Shown: positions 1 to 8,336, counted from the stretch's first letter. The stretch: DNA of 39,571 bases from Chitinophagales bacterium (GCA_022360175.1 JAKSDI010000125.1:1-39571); one strand, 5' to 3'. Program-made: numbers and translations. The notes: generated from the sequence alone by a model not told the origin.

Positions 1-152
1 ACAAAGAATAGATATTTAATCAGCGTTTGTTAATCCAACTACCCTACTTTGTGTGAGGGCAGTTCGATCAACAATCTCAGTTTCTTTGGCTAATGAAAAA
101 ATGAAATCGTATAATCAGACACAGTTTAATGAACTATCCCTAATAAGAAGGT

Positions 153-1295
153 TTATTTCCAGAGTGCCCCGTATTCTTCTACGAGGACATTATCAAAATA
201 GTCGGCCCTTTCGAAAAGGTGCTTAAAAAGATGGGTACCGGTATCAAGATTCAGGTAACGATCAAAAATAAGAAGGGAAAGTATAATATCTTGTTCTTTA
301 ATACTAAATGTCAAACCATCTATACCATAATTCTGGCGGAGTAAAAATTCGTATATAGGTTGAATATTGGCGGAGGGTAAACGACACAAATAAGCATCTC
401 CCATGATAAGTCCTGTATCTTCATGATAGGTAATATCGATACGGGCACTTCCCTGAAATATCTCCCAATTATTAGGCCCTTTTCGCGATAAGCGTACATC
501 ATGGCCTATGCTTTCCAATAACTCCTCTATTCGCAATGTAACTCCTGTTGGTTCATAAGAGGAAGCATAAGAAGCCAGTAGTACTTTAGCACCACAGTGG
601 GGACAATATTTTTTATTATCAATAGTTTGCTCTGACAGAAAATTCTGGCAGGATATACAGCGGGCTTTTACAACTCCATTTACAGTGCCAATTCCATTCA
701 GCGCTTCCTTGAGATAAGAAACAGGTAATGAGAAACCGATGTTATCCCCCTGATCTATGCTCAATGCATTCACCCCAACCACTTCTCCTTGCTGATTAAT
801 GAGCGGGCCACCGCTGTTTCCTGGATTTAGTGCTGCATCATGTTGCAGATAAGTAATCCCCTCATAGGATCTTGATGTATTGGAAATAACTCCTTTCGTT
901 ACCGAAAATTCCAAACCAAAAGGATGGCCTATCGATAATATGGGATCACCTTCAGATAAGTGATTATCATTTCCCAAAGAGATAGTAGGTAATTCGACGG
1001 ATGCAGGAGCCTCCAAAAAAGCTAAATCGCATTTATCATCCGTAAAGAGTACCCGGGATAATTGCTTTTCAAATTGTTCTCCTTTAATAACAACTTCCTT
1101 ATTGTCGTGTACAATGTGTTCGTTGGTTACAATCAAGTCGTGTGATTTCAAATAAAATCCCGTACCTGTATTGTAAGGGGTAGCAATTTGAACAATAACA
1201 TCTCTGAATTGGTCTACAACTGTTCTCATGAATAAGTGTTCCTTCCACCCAAAAGTATACAATTCCCCGAATATTTCACTACTGAAACTCTCCAT
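153..1295 (-). CDS. Trypsin-like serine protease with zinc ribbon and YbjN-like C-terminal domain
   Basis: A 380-residue S1C-type (HtrA/DegP-like) serine protease. The triad is readable as His60 (in TNEHIV), Asp90 (in CDLAFLE) and Ser161 (in GNSGGPL). After the protease fold (about 25-205) there is no PDZ domain. Instead there is a four-cysteine zinc ribbon (Cys213, Cys216, Cys231, Cys234) and then a roughly 130-residue domain resembling YbjN or type III secretion chaperones (about 250-380). No signal peptide or membrane segment is visible, so it probably acts in the cytoplasm, unlike classical DegP. The start used is an ATG at 1295; Met23 is an alternative because homology begins about residue 25. 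It lies 76 bp downstream of pdxH on the same strand and may be cotranscribed. The protease assignment is firm; the substrate is unknown and the YbjN relation is by pattern only. Confidence 0.85.
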   Translation of the reverse strand: MESFSSEIFGELYTFGWKEHLFMRTVVDQFRDVIVQIATPYNTGTGFYLKSHDLIVTNEHIVHDNKEVVIKGEQFEKQLSRVLFTDDKCDLAFLEAPASVELPTISLGNDNHLSEGDPILSIGHPFGLEFSVTKGVISNTSRSYEGITYLQHDAALNPGNSGGPLINQQGEVVGVNALSIDQGDNIGFSLPVSYLKEALNGIGTVNGVVKARCISCQNFLSEQTIDNKKYCPHCGAKVLLASYASSYEPTGVTLRIEELLESIGHDVRLSRKGPNNWEIFQGSARIDITYHEDTGLIMGDAYLCRLPSANIQPIYEFLLRQNYGIDGLTFSIKEQDIILSLLIFDRYLNLDTGTHLFKHLFERADYFDNVLVEEYGALWK

Positions 1296-1371
1296 GAAAA
1301 GAATGAAGTATATATATCCTGACCTATCTTCTTTTTGGTAATTTATTCAAAACTGTATTCTACGGCTATAT

Positions 1372-2007
1372 CTATGGAGCTAATCGTTCAATTTGCCAAT
1401 TTGTACCTTTCTGCTTATAGACAAAGCGATCATGCAGGCGATGCTGTCGGCCTTGCCAATATTCAAAATGAGTAGGCGCTATTCGGTAGCCTCCCCAAAA
1501 AGATGGTAGTGGTACTTCTTTATTAGTGAATTTATTTTTCAACTCCTCAAATTTGGATTGTAGCAATTGGCGAGAAGTAATAACGGTGCTTTGCTGCGAC
1601 ACCCAGGCTCCAATTTGGCTTCCTCGTGGCCTACTCATAAAATACTTCAATGATTCTGCAGCTGTAATTTTGTGGGCACGGCCTTCTATTCGTACCTGAC
1701 GTTCGAGTGCTAGCCAGGGAAAAAGCAAACTAACCAGGCCATTTTGTTCTATATCTCTGGCTTTTCTGCTCTCGTAATTTGTGAAAAATACGAGTCCTCT
1801 TTCATCAAAGTATTTCAGAAGTACAGTTCGTTGAGAAGGCTGTCCCTCAGCATTTACTGTTGCCAGGCTCATAGCATTAGGTTCAAACACTTCTGCTTCC
1901 ATTGCTTGTTTAAACCACAATTCAAACTGCGCCATCGGGTGTTCCAGTAGTTCTTCTTTATTGAGCCCTGATCGGGTATATTCATCGCGCATGGTTGCCA
2001 GGTTCAT
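1372..2007 (-). CDS. pdxH: Pyridoxamine 5'-phosphate oxidase
   Basis: FMN-dependent oxidase that converts pyridoxine or pyridoxamine 5'-phosphate to pyridoxal 5'-phosphate in B6 synthesis and salvage. The protein has the family length (211 residues from this start) and its hallmarks: an N-terminal MRDEYTRSGL, the core SLATVNAEGQPSQRTVLLK with FFTNYESRKA, SRPRGSQIGAWVS, PSFWGGYRI, and the C-terminal HDRFVY and WQIERLAP. The reading frame stays open upstream to a TTG at 2028, but the ATG at 2007 is preferred. It gives the usual N-terminus and sits about 20 bp below a good TAnnTTTG promoter box. Apparently a single-gene unit or first of two with the protease. Confidence 0.95.
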   Translation of the reverse strand: MNLATMRDEYTRSGLNKEELLEHPMAQFELWFKQAMEAEVFEPNAMSLATVNAEGQPSQRTVLLKYFDERGLVFFTNYESRKARDIEQNGLVSLLFPWLALERQVRIEGRAHKITAAESLKYFMSRPRGSQIGAWVSQQSTVITSRQLLQSKFEELKNKFTNKEVPLPSFWGGYRIAPTHFEYWQGRQHRLHDRFVYKQKGTNWQIERLAP

Positions 2008-2029
2008 AATCACTCGTTTTATTTGCAAA

Positions 2030-2037
2030 CAAAACTA
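2030..2037 (-). promoter_or_regulatory. Bacteroidota-type -7 box for pdxH
   Basis: The minus strand reads TAGTTTTG here, an exact match to the Bacteroidota -7 consensus TAnnTTTG. Transcription would begin about 15 bp above the ATG at 2007. No TTTG -33 partner is seen at the usual 17-23 bp spacing, so the call rests on the -7 box and its position. Confidence 0.45.
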
Positions 2038-2106
2038 TTACTCCCTGTTCATTAGCGGAATGATTTTCGTCAACTATGTTAAGTAAGTAATCAATATTAC
2101 TTCAAT

Positions 2107-2142
2107 AAAAAAGCCTCTCGGTGCTTAAAGCTCCGAGAGGCT
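2107..2142 (-). terminator. Strong intrinsic terminator on the minus strand
   Basis: A perfect 10-bp stem (AGCCTCTCGG at 2112-2121 against CCGAGAGGCT at 2133-2142) with an 11-nt loop. On the minus strand it is followed directly by six T residues (plus-strand A run 2107-2112). The plus strand lacks a T tract after the stem, so it terminates minus-strand transcription. No annotated minus-strand gene ends into it, which is the main evidence for a small RNA just upstream. Confidence 0.8.
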
Positions 2143-2288
2143 GCAATTCTCCCAACACTTGTAAAATCCTTAGGCTCTAAAATGAATGGTACTTTAAAGC
2201 CCTTGTATTTTGTGCTAATTTGTTTGGTAATTAGCTTAACATATTTTAATGCGTGTTAGAACGCTTATATCTTTTCGATTTTATATTA
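2107..2288 (-). ncRNA. Candidate small non-coding RNA of about 180 nt
   Basis: The perfect terminator at 2107-2142 has no protein gene feeding it: the minus strand from about 2290 to 2143 has only very short reading frames, and the next gene (2453) is on the plus strand. The interval contains a 7-bp hairpin (GCTAATT at 2214-2220 with AATTAGC at 2229-2235) and a small 4-bp one (2251-2264). A TACTTTG sequence at 2289-2295 (minus strand) resembles a -7 box, and ATTG about 20 bp above could serve as -33. I do not recognise the family; 6S-like RNA, a leader RNA or a novel sRNA are all possible. The 5' end is inferred. Confidence 0.45.
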
Positions 2289-2370
2289 CAAAGTAAAGGT
2301 TTTTATACACTTACGTCAATTGCACGTTCATGTTAAAAATATGTAAATTTTTATATATTTCAACCACCGA

Positions 2371-2420
2371 CTACATCATCATGTAGTAAAATCACATTTT
2401 CCTTTGCATTTTCATGTGAT
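2371..2420. promoter_or_regulatory. Two inverted repeats in the promoter region of the LuxR-type regulator
   Basis: The first dyad is CTACAT-CATC-ATGTAG at 2371-2386. The second is ATCACAT (2391-2397) with ATGTGAT (2414-2420), a perfect 7-bp repeat with 16 bp between. They lie 33-82 bp ahead of the start at 2453, next to a TTTG at 2403-2406. They could be operator sites, perhaps for autoregulation by the regulator. Binding is inference. Confidence 0.4.
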
Positions 2421-2452
2421 ATACTTTATTTTTACAAGAGTAACAAAGGCAA

Positions 2453-3139
2453 ATGAAGCACATTGCTCTAATAGAAGATGATCAGCTATTACTGAAACGC
2501 CTGGCTCTATTTTTAGATAGCCAGCCGGATTACCAATGTAGTTTAAGAGCCAGTTCTCTTGGATCGTTCTTTGAACAACTTTCTCCTGATACTCCCCCCG
2601 ATCTACTTTTAATGGATGTAGAACTTTCTGATACCATTAATACGATCAATCACCTTAAGAAAATAAAAACGCTTATACCCGGCAGTAAAGTAATCATAGT
2701 TACTGGCCATAATCATCCAAGCTACATTTCACAAGCGCTTAATAATGGAGCAGATGGTTTTTACCTTAAAGGCTCTGGGCTTCGAAAGCTACTAGAGGCG
2801 ATTGAAACCACTTTTGCAGGTGGTGCCTTTTTAGCTCCAGAAGCAGCTATTCATGTGCTTCCAATGCTACGAAACAACCCTGGTAACCCCAAAGAAGAAC
2901 CAGTTCCGGAGCCATTACCAAAACAAGAAAAAAAGACCTTGCCTTCAGCAATAAATTTGCTTACAGCAAGAGAGTTAGAAGTAGCTCGCGGCCTGGTAAA
3001 AGGTGCGAGTTATAAGGAGATCGCGAATGACACCAATATCTCTATTAATACCGTTAGGCATTACGTCAAGGTATTATACAAGAAATTTGATGTCACAAAT
3101 AAGATGCAACTAAGCCATAAAATTAAAACTTATCTATAA
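2453..3139 (+). CDS. NarL/FixJ-family response regulator (REC + LuxR HTH)
   Basis: A 228-residue cytoplasmic response regulator. The receiver domain (1-120) has the acidic pair EDD at 8-10, the phospho-acceptor Asp55 in LLLMDVELSD, a Thr in IIVTGH and the conserved Lys in FYLKG. A Pro/Glu/Lys-rich linker (about 143-163) leads to a LuxR-type helix-turn-helix beginning LTARELEVARGLVKG and containing the recognition-helix region ISINTVRHYVKVLYKKF. It is followed 20 bp later by a TPR histidine kinase, the usual Bacteroidota pairing, so the two form a two-component system. Two inverted repeats sit in its promoter region. The target genes cannot be told from the sequence. Confidence 0.9.
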   Translation: MKHIALIEDDQLLLKRLALFLDSQPDYQCSLRASSLGSFFEQLSPDTPPDLLLMDVELSDTINTINHLKKIKTLIPGSKVIIVTGHNHPSYISQALNNGADGFYLKGSGLRKLLEAIETTFAGGAFLAPEAAIHVLPMLRNNPGNPKEEPVPEPLPKQEKKTLPSAINLLTARELEVARGLVKGASYKEIANDTNISINTVRHYVKVLYKKFDVTNKMQLSHKIKTYL

Positions 3140-3159
3140 TCCAGATAGGCCAGTTATAA

Positions 3160-4983
3160 ATGAACATACGCACCTGCCATTATTTAATATGTCTGTTTTG
3201 TTTTATCCTATTGGGTAATGCAAAGACTATTTCTGCTCAAGATGCTGTTGATAGCTTGCTTGCTATTCTGGATGCATCGCCTGATTTCAGTGAAGAGAGA
3301 GCGGATGCTCTATTTGCACTTTCGGAATATTATCGTAATCTATCGCCTCTAGAATCAGCCTATTACTCTGAAAAACTGCTCGAACTAGGAAAAGCCATTA
3401 ATGATCCTCAAAGAATATATCTTGGACATATGGCTACAGGGGTTGGTTATGCGATTGAAGGGTCTCAGATAGATAAAGCACTAGAGCACTTTATACAAGC
3501 GATGGAGCTCTCTAATACCCAGGAGGGTAGAGATTGGGAAATAAGGAGCATCAAAGCAGCAATTAATGTAGCCGGGCTGCATTGGCAAAGCGAAGACATT
3601 GACAAAGCCATTCATCTTTCTTACGATTACATTCCAAAATTAGAGCTTTTAAAAGATACCTTTACACTTGCTTCTTCCTATGAAGCTCTCGCTCTTATGC
3701 ACAAGCAAAATGAAAGTTGGGACTCTGTTTTCCACTACCTGCACCTAGCAAGGAATCTTTATAAAAACATTGAAGCATCAGACCGCCTGGCGGCGATCAA
3801 AAGTATACAAGGAGAAGCGCTCGTTAATATAGGTGATTACCCTGCTGCCCTGGATACATTTTACAACCTTCTCCAAAAATCAGAATTAACAAAGGATACG
3901 CTGAGGCTTATGGATGCGCTCCACAGCCTTGCAGATGTTAACCTGGAACTAGGATACATTAGCAAAGCTAAGCAATATGCATACAGAGGACTTGCTTTGT
4001 CTACTCAAAACAAGCTACCTATCAGACAGGAGGATTACTATCGTACTCTTTATGAAATTTTTCGCAACACCAACCAATTGGACAGTGCCTTGCATTATTA
4101 TCAAGCATTAACCAATATTCGGAATATTTTATTTGATGAGGAAAAGACTCGAGCAGTACAGGAAATGGAAGTTCGCTATAAGGCGAAACAAAAAACACAG
4201 GAAAACGAGCGCTTAAAAGAAACTGTCCAAGCGAAAAACACCCAAAACATTTACTTAATAGCTATATCGATCCTGTTCTTTTTATTACTACTCGCCATTG
4301 TCTTTTTCTATCAACGCTTACGCAAAAGACAGGCAGAATTGGAAGCTCTTAATCTGGAAGTGTATAAAATCAATTCTCAATTAATGGGTTTGATGAATGA
4401 AAAAAAGCATATGGTAAGCCTGATTGCTCATGATATTCGCAATCCATTATCTCTAATTCAGCTCAACACCCATGCACTTGCCAAAGAAGGGATGCTTGAT
4501 GAAGAAGAACGAAAAGAAGTGATACAGGAAATTGAAAAAGCAACTAATGATATAGACCTGGCAAGCATCCGGATCATGGAGATCGAAAATAAATCTGAAG
4601 TTAGCTTACAGATCCAAAATGATACTTTTGATGTAATTCCTGCACTTCAGGATGCTCAAAGAGAGTTTTCCTCTTATGCGAATAGTAAAAATATCAAGCT
4701 CAAATTTCATCTCCCCGAGCAAAATAGCCACCTCATTAAAGGAGATCCATTTCTTTTCCGCCACATAATGGCTAATTTCATTTCTAATGCTTTAAAATAT
4801 TCTCCACACAATTCGGAGGTCATCATTGGCTTACAAACCATTAACAATCAGCTTATTATTGACATCAAAGATCAAGGCCCTGGCCTTAATACCCACGAAC
4901 AAGATCAAATATTTAAACAAGGCATTATATCCTCCAATGTTCCTACTGCCGGGGAAAAGCTCGAGGTGAAGGTTTGTACTTAA
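3160..4983 (+). CDS. TPR-containing sensor histidine kinase, frameshifted near the C-terminus
   Basis: As read, 607 residues. An N-terminal signal peptide (ending about residue 27 at ISAQ) is followed by a periplasmic array of TPR-like helices (about 30-345), a coiled-coil stretch, one membrane segment (about 365-385), a HisKA domain with phospho-acceptor His424 (LIAHDIRNP), and the ATPase N box (IMANFISNALKYS) and G1 box (DIKDQGPGLN). The frame then ends in an aberrant tail (GEKLEVKVCT). The rest of the ATPase domain is intact in another frame just downstream. One missing base, most simply an A in the run at 4955-4958, would restore a normal kinase of about 640 residues. It could be a true disruption or a homopolymer sequencing error. 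It is the probable partner of the response regulator at 2453. Confidence 0.85.
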   Translation: MNIRTCHYLICLFCFILLGNAKTISAQDAVDSLLAILDASPDFSEERADALFALSEYYRNLSPLESAYYSEKLLELGKAINDPQRIYLGHMATGVGYAIEGSQIDKALEHFIQAMELSNTQEGRDWEIRSIKAAINVAGLHWQSEDIDKAIHLSYDYIPKLELLKDTFTLASSYEALALMHKQNESWDSVFHYLHLARNLYKNIEASDRLAAIKSIQGEALVNIGDYPAALDTFYNLLQKSELTKDTLRLMDALHSLADVNLELGYISKAKQYAYRGLALSTQNKLPIRQEDYYRTLYEIFRNTNQLDSALHYYQALTNIRNILFDEEKTRAVQEMEVRYKAKQKTQENERLKETVQAKNTQNIYLIAISILFFLLLLAIVFFYQRLRKRQAELEALNLEVYKINSQLMGLMNEKKHMVSLIAHDIRNPLSLIQLNTHALAKEGMLDEEERKEVIQEIEKATNDIDLASIRIMEIENKSEVSLQIQNDTFDVIPALQDAQREFSSYANSKNIKLKFHLPEQNSHLIKGDPFLFRHIMANFISNALKYSPHNSEVIIGLQTINNQLIIDIKDQGPGLNTHEQDQIFKQGIISSNVPTAGEKLEVKVCT

Positions 4984-5081
4984 CCAAGCGTTATGTCGAA
5001 GCAATGAATGGACATATTGAGCTTGAAAGCAAAAAAGGAGAGGGATCTATCTTTAAAGTAGTTTTCCCGAAGGTTGCATAG
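4959..5081 (+). pseudogene. Out-of-frame C-terminal tail of the TPR histidine kinase
   Basis: Forty codons and a stop. They encode a typical end of a HATPase_c domain: ARGEGLYLTKRYVEAMNG (a G2-like box), then IELESKKGEGSIFKVVFP. It directly continues the kinase at 3160, shifted by one base at the GGGGAAAAG tract (4951-4959). The codons show no other damage, which favours a recent or artefactual single-base loss. Confidence 0.8.
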
Positions 5082-5085
5082 TACT

Positions 5086-5216
5086 CATTGAAGTGCAAGT
5101 CCAAGTGTAAACTCAAGTGCAAAGCGCAAGCGTAGTTAAGAAGATTCACTCTTGAACCTAAACTTAAGTTCGCATTTAATCTTGTACTTAAACCTGATAT
5201 TGCGCTTGAATGTACC
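5086..5216. repeat. Degenerate hexamer-periodic inverted array between convergent genes
   Basis: From about 5092 the plus strand reads successive AAGTGC / AAGTCC / AAGTGT / CAAGTGC-like hexamers. From about 5149 to 5213 it reads the opposite orientation (CTTGAACC, TTAAGTTCG, CTTGTAC, GCGCTTGAATG). The two halves can fold into a long imperfect hairpin between the converging kinase and glycosyltransferase genes, so a bidirectional terminator is a reasonable guess. No canonical GC stem with a T run is present and no convincing coding potential was seen. Confidence 0.5.
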
Positions 5217-6353
5217 TTAACATGCTCCCGTTTTGATTTCATCAAAGTATCGCTCCATATCCAGTTTATTTTCGCTTTCCTTTAGGCATTTTAAAATGGG
5301 CCTCATCATTGCTTTTTCGGTAAAACTGCTAGCTGTTCTAAGGGCTTGATGAGACATAGATTGATATAACTCTCTATCTACAGACAACCGATGAATAGCT
5401 TCTATCAACTTCGGCTGATTAGATGGATGTATCAGATAACCATTTAAAGAAGAAACGACAATCTCACATGGTCCTCCAGCAGGTGGAGCAATCACAGGCA
5501 GGCCATACTGCATTCCTTCCAGCAAAGTAAGTCCAAATGTTTCTTTCCACTGATCGGGTTTAGATAAATTAAGTACCAGATTAGCCCTCCTATAAAAGGG
5601 TGTAACGTCTTTTTGGGAAGAATATATAAAAAGGTTTTTAGGTAAATTACGCTCTTTGAAATAACTATCAATAATTTCTCTATCTGCATTTAGGACCAAT
5701 TCAAATCTTAGATGAGGCAGTTTATTACATAGTGAGATAAACTCTTCTACTCCTTTATAAGCCTTTAAAGAACATAACATTAACACATTAAAAACACCCT
5801 TTTTTTTAGCTCCAGGTTTTGCTTTATTTATAAATTCTGCAGACAAGGCATTATAAGCAACATGACCTGGCACTCCTTCAATTCTTTCTTCTTTGGCTAA
5901 AAAATGGGATACGTAAATAACATGATCTGCACAACAACTAACAACCCATTTCAAAAACCTCTTTAAAAGCAATGGCTTAAGTGAGGTTTCATGTAGATGA
6001 TATACAAGATGTTGTTTTCTCAGGCGAGCCGCAATAGCAGCGCCAAAAGGTAAAAGTGTATTGACATATACTGTCACCGAAGAAGGTGGGTATGCCCATA
6101 TCTTCATAAAAATGATTAGCTGGCTCCAAAAATAGGCCATTAAGCGTACTCCCCCTGACTGAAAAAAGCGATAAGTAATCCACTTATAATTGACAGGCAA
6201 TAAGCTCAAAGCTCCTTCACTTCCTCCTGAAGTGATAAGGTCTACTTCATACCCCCTTTTCACCAGGTTTTTAATCACTGTAGATAGCACTTTCGGGCTT
6301 CCACTAAAATCATTGAATAGATGAACGGCTACTATATTAGACTTTACAAACAT
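5217..6353 (-). CDS. GT4-family glycosyltransferase (last gene of the minus-strand polysaccharide operon)
   Basis: 378 residues with a GT-B fold pattern. The N-terminal half has a glycine-containing loop (NDFSGSPKVLSTVIKNL) that fits GT4 acceptor-side folds, and YHLHETS at 118-124. The C-terminal half has the retaining GT4 signature with an EX7E pair, Glu271 and Glu279, in KETFGLTLLEGMQYGLPVI, followed by GGPCEIV. It should transfer a sugar from a nucleotide-activated donor during repeat-unit assembly on the cytoplasmic face. Donor and linkage cannot be predicted. Its start overlaps the end of the preceding gene by 17 bp, indicating translational coupling. Confidence 0.88.
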   Translation of the reverse strand: MFVKSNIVAVHLFNDFSGSPKVLSTVIKNLVKRGYEVDLITSGGSEGALSLLPVNYKWITYRFFQSGGVRLMAYFWSQLIIFMKIWAYPPSSVTVYVNTLLPFGAAIAARLRKQHLVYHLHETSLKPLLLKRFLKWVVSCCADHVIYVSHFLAKEERIEGVPGHVAYNALSAEFINKAKPGAKKKGVFNVLMLCSLKAYKGVEEFISLCNKLPHLRFELVLNADREIIDSYFKERNLPKNLFIYSSQKDVTPFYRRANLVLNLSKPDQWKETFGLTLLEGMQYGLPVIAPPAGGPCEIVVSSLNGYLIHPSNQPKLIEAIHRLSVDRELYQSMSHQALRTASSFTEKAMMRPILKCLKESENKLDMERYFDEIKTGAC

Positions 6354-7605
6354 AGATTGAAGAATTTGAATTGGTTATTTCCTTATAGATTTCGATCAAC
6401 TTGCAGGCTTTATTATTCCATGTATAATGCGTAGCATGTCGTAGTTTTGCAGCTTCCGATAGCTCTTGCCATTTTTCAGATGAATGCAATAGTGTATTTA
6501 AAGCACCTGCAAATTGAATAATCGTACTTTCATAGGGGCCGTAGGGAATTTTTATTCCAGCACTTCCAACAGTTTCTCCCGGGCCGTGATTGTCAAAACA
6601 TATCACTGGAAGCCCATAAGCCATAGCTTCAGGCACGACCATGCCTGCTCCCTCAAAAGAAGGGAACAATAATGCGTTGGCCCTGCGATAATATGCCCAT
6701 AGTTGTTCCTGAGGCATCCAACTGATAAACTGGATATTCTCTTCATTCAAACCAAACTGAGTTGCCAAAGATTTTAAGTGTGCATGCTCCGGGCCTTTCC
6801 CAATTAAAAGCAGGCGTATTCGCTGCTGTTTTTCTGGTGATTGTCTATGATAAAAAGCTGCAAAAGCTTCAATGGTTATATGGAACCCCTTCAATGGGAC
6901 AAAACGTCCAATTGCCAGGACGATAAATTCGTTAGAAGGCACTCTTTCTGCATAAACTTGCTGGCTAGCAATAGCCGGCAGGTGCAATACTTTTTCCTCC
7001 GATAATTGCAACACTGCCGGCACTCCCCTATTTATAGTCAGAACTTTTGCTGCTAGTTTACGTGTCATCAATAATGTAGGGCTCAGTTTCCAAAAATATT
7101 GCTTCACTAACCAGCGTAACTGATCAGATATTCTTTGCTTTAAGCCTATATCTTTTAGATACTGTATTGGTATTTTTTCATGATGCCCAACGGGGCCCCA
7201 TACAAAAGGCTTTCCCAGTAACCACAAGAATGAAGGCATCCAGTCACTATGAAAATTCAAGTGATGGGAAATGTCGAAACGAAATCCCTGTTGAAGTATA
7301 AAAAAGACAACTCCCAGGTGCCACAAATAATGGTATACTAAAGCTCCTCTTTCTCCTTTTTTCCACCAGCGCATCCAATAAGGCAAATCGAAATATGCCA
7401 GTTTTAATCCCTTCAAATTTTCTCCTTCGAAGGATAAGTCCTTTAAGTATTTTTCAATCGCCTTGCGATTATTTTTACGAGTGATGACAAGCAGACTTTC
7501 CTCAGCTCTTCCTAATGCTTCAATAATATTCCAGGCGGTGCCATCTTCAGAGCCCTTGTAAGGATTGGCGGCATAGGCTGTAATTAGTATAGTTCGCTGG
7601 TGCAT
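6337..7605 (-). CDS. GT4-family glycosyltransferase
   Basis: 422 residues with a GT-B fold. The N-terminus (ILITAYAANPYKGSEDGTAWN) resembles Bacteroidota exopolysaccharide glycosyltransferases. The donor half contains LLLIGKGPE (about 266-273) and the EX7E pair Glu318/Glu326 in PSFEGAGMVVPEAMAYGLPVI, followed by GPGETVG. It overlaps both neighbours (22 bp with the acyltransferase upstream, 17 bp with the glycosyltransferase downstream), so the genes form one tightly coupled operon. Sugar specificity is unknown. Confidence 0.9.
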   Translation of the reverse strand: MHQRTILITAYAANPYKGSEDGTAWNIIEALGRAEESLLVITRKNNRKAIEKYLKDLSFEGENLKGLKLAYFDLPYWMRWWKKGERGALVYHYLWHLGVVFFILQQGFRFDISHHLNFHSDWMPSFLWLLGKPFVWGPVGHHEKIPIQYLKDIGLKQRISDQLRWLVKQYFWKLSPTLLMTRKLAAKVLTINRGVPAVLQLSEEKVLHLPAIASQQVYAERVPSNEFIVLAIGRFVPLKGFHITIEAFAAFYHRQSPEKQQRIRLLLIGKGPEHAHLKSLATQFGLNEENIQFISWMPQEQLWAYYRRANALLFPSFEGAGMVVPEAMAYGLPVICFDNHGPGETVGSAGIKIPYGPYESTIIQFAGALNTLLHSSEKWQELSEAAKLRHATHYTWNNKACKLIEIYKEITNSNSSIYVCKV

Positions 7606-8336
7606 AATCTTCTGTTTATTTGTTGAGTTTGAGGATAAACCCTGTGAGGAACCGACTTTAGAATACGAGCAGGTACCCCTCCAGCCACACTATTAGCAGG
7701 TATATTTTTTGTAACAACTGCTCCTGCCGCAATCACACAGTTGTCACCTATATGCACACCATCCAGGATGGTTACTTTGGAACCAATCCAGCAATTTTTC
7801 CCTATTTGAATGCCTTTGCGGTTTACTCCCTGCAGTCGAAAAGGTATATCGCCTATAGCGTAACAATGATTTTCAGGATGACATGAAAAATACTGTCCGA
7901 TTATACAATCATCTCCTATTTCAAGCCCACCAGCTCCCCCCAGATAAGCATATTCGCCTATGCCTACATGCTTGCCTATTTTTATCCCCTTCCCTGGTAG
8001 TGAAAAATTGGTAGAAGTAATCAATCGGCTATAAGCTCCTATATGTACATTGTTTCCTAATTGTATCCCACTAGTACCCCAGGCACTTAATTGTACCTTC
8101 TCATCCAATTGCACCCATTTCCCCAATTGAATTTTGGAAATATTGAAAAAAGACACCCCTTTTTCCAAAAAAATCAAGCCGGGTTGCTTGCCTCTAAGCC
8201 AAAGTGTCTGCCCTCGCAGTAGTGCTTTCATTTTGACAAAGGCGAGTTGCATTAACATTCGAGTACTTGCTTCAGGATGTAACTTAAAGTGTGGATTCTT
8301 AAGCTGAACTATCCGATTAATGATTTGATGTATCAT
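7584..8336 (-). CDS. Left-handed beta-helix (hexapeptide repeat) acyltransferase
   Basis: 250 residues. From about 65 onward the chain shows hexapeptide repeats (IQLGNNVHIGAYS, IKIGKHVGIGEYA, LEIGDDCIIGQY, IQIGKNCWIGSKVTIL, VHIGDNCVIAAGAVV) and the closing NSVAGGVPARIL, which places it with the WcaF/Maa/CysE-type O-acetyltransferases. A His in CHPENH (about 154-157) is a candidate catalytic residue. It probably adds an acetyl group from acetyl-CoA to a sugar of the repeat unit. The start codon overlaps the stop of the upstream gene by 4 bp (ATGA type). Confidence 0.88.
   Translation of the reverse strand: MIHQIINRIVQLKNPHFKLHPEASTRMLMQLAFVKMKALLRGQTLWLRGKQPGLIFLEKGVSFFNISKIQLGKWVQLDEKVQLSAWGTSGIQLGNNVHIGAYSRLITSTNFSLPGKGIKIGKHVGIGEYAYLGGAGGLEIGDDCIIGQYFSCHPENHCYAIGDIPFRLQGVNRKGIQIGKNCWIGSKVTILDGVHIGDNCVIAAGAVVTKNIPANSVAGGVPARILKSVPHRVYPQTQQINRRLCTSELY

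Noticed and set aside
1-152. Possible end of a gene running off the left edge
   Set aside because: No convincing open frame or protein motif is visible in these 152 bases.
4991-5245. 84-codon minus-strand open frame
   Set aside because: It lies antisense to the displaced kinase tail and across the hexamer array, and has no recognisable protein features.
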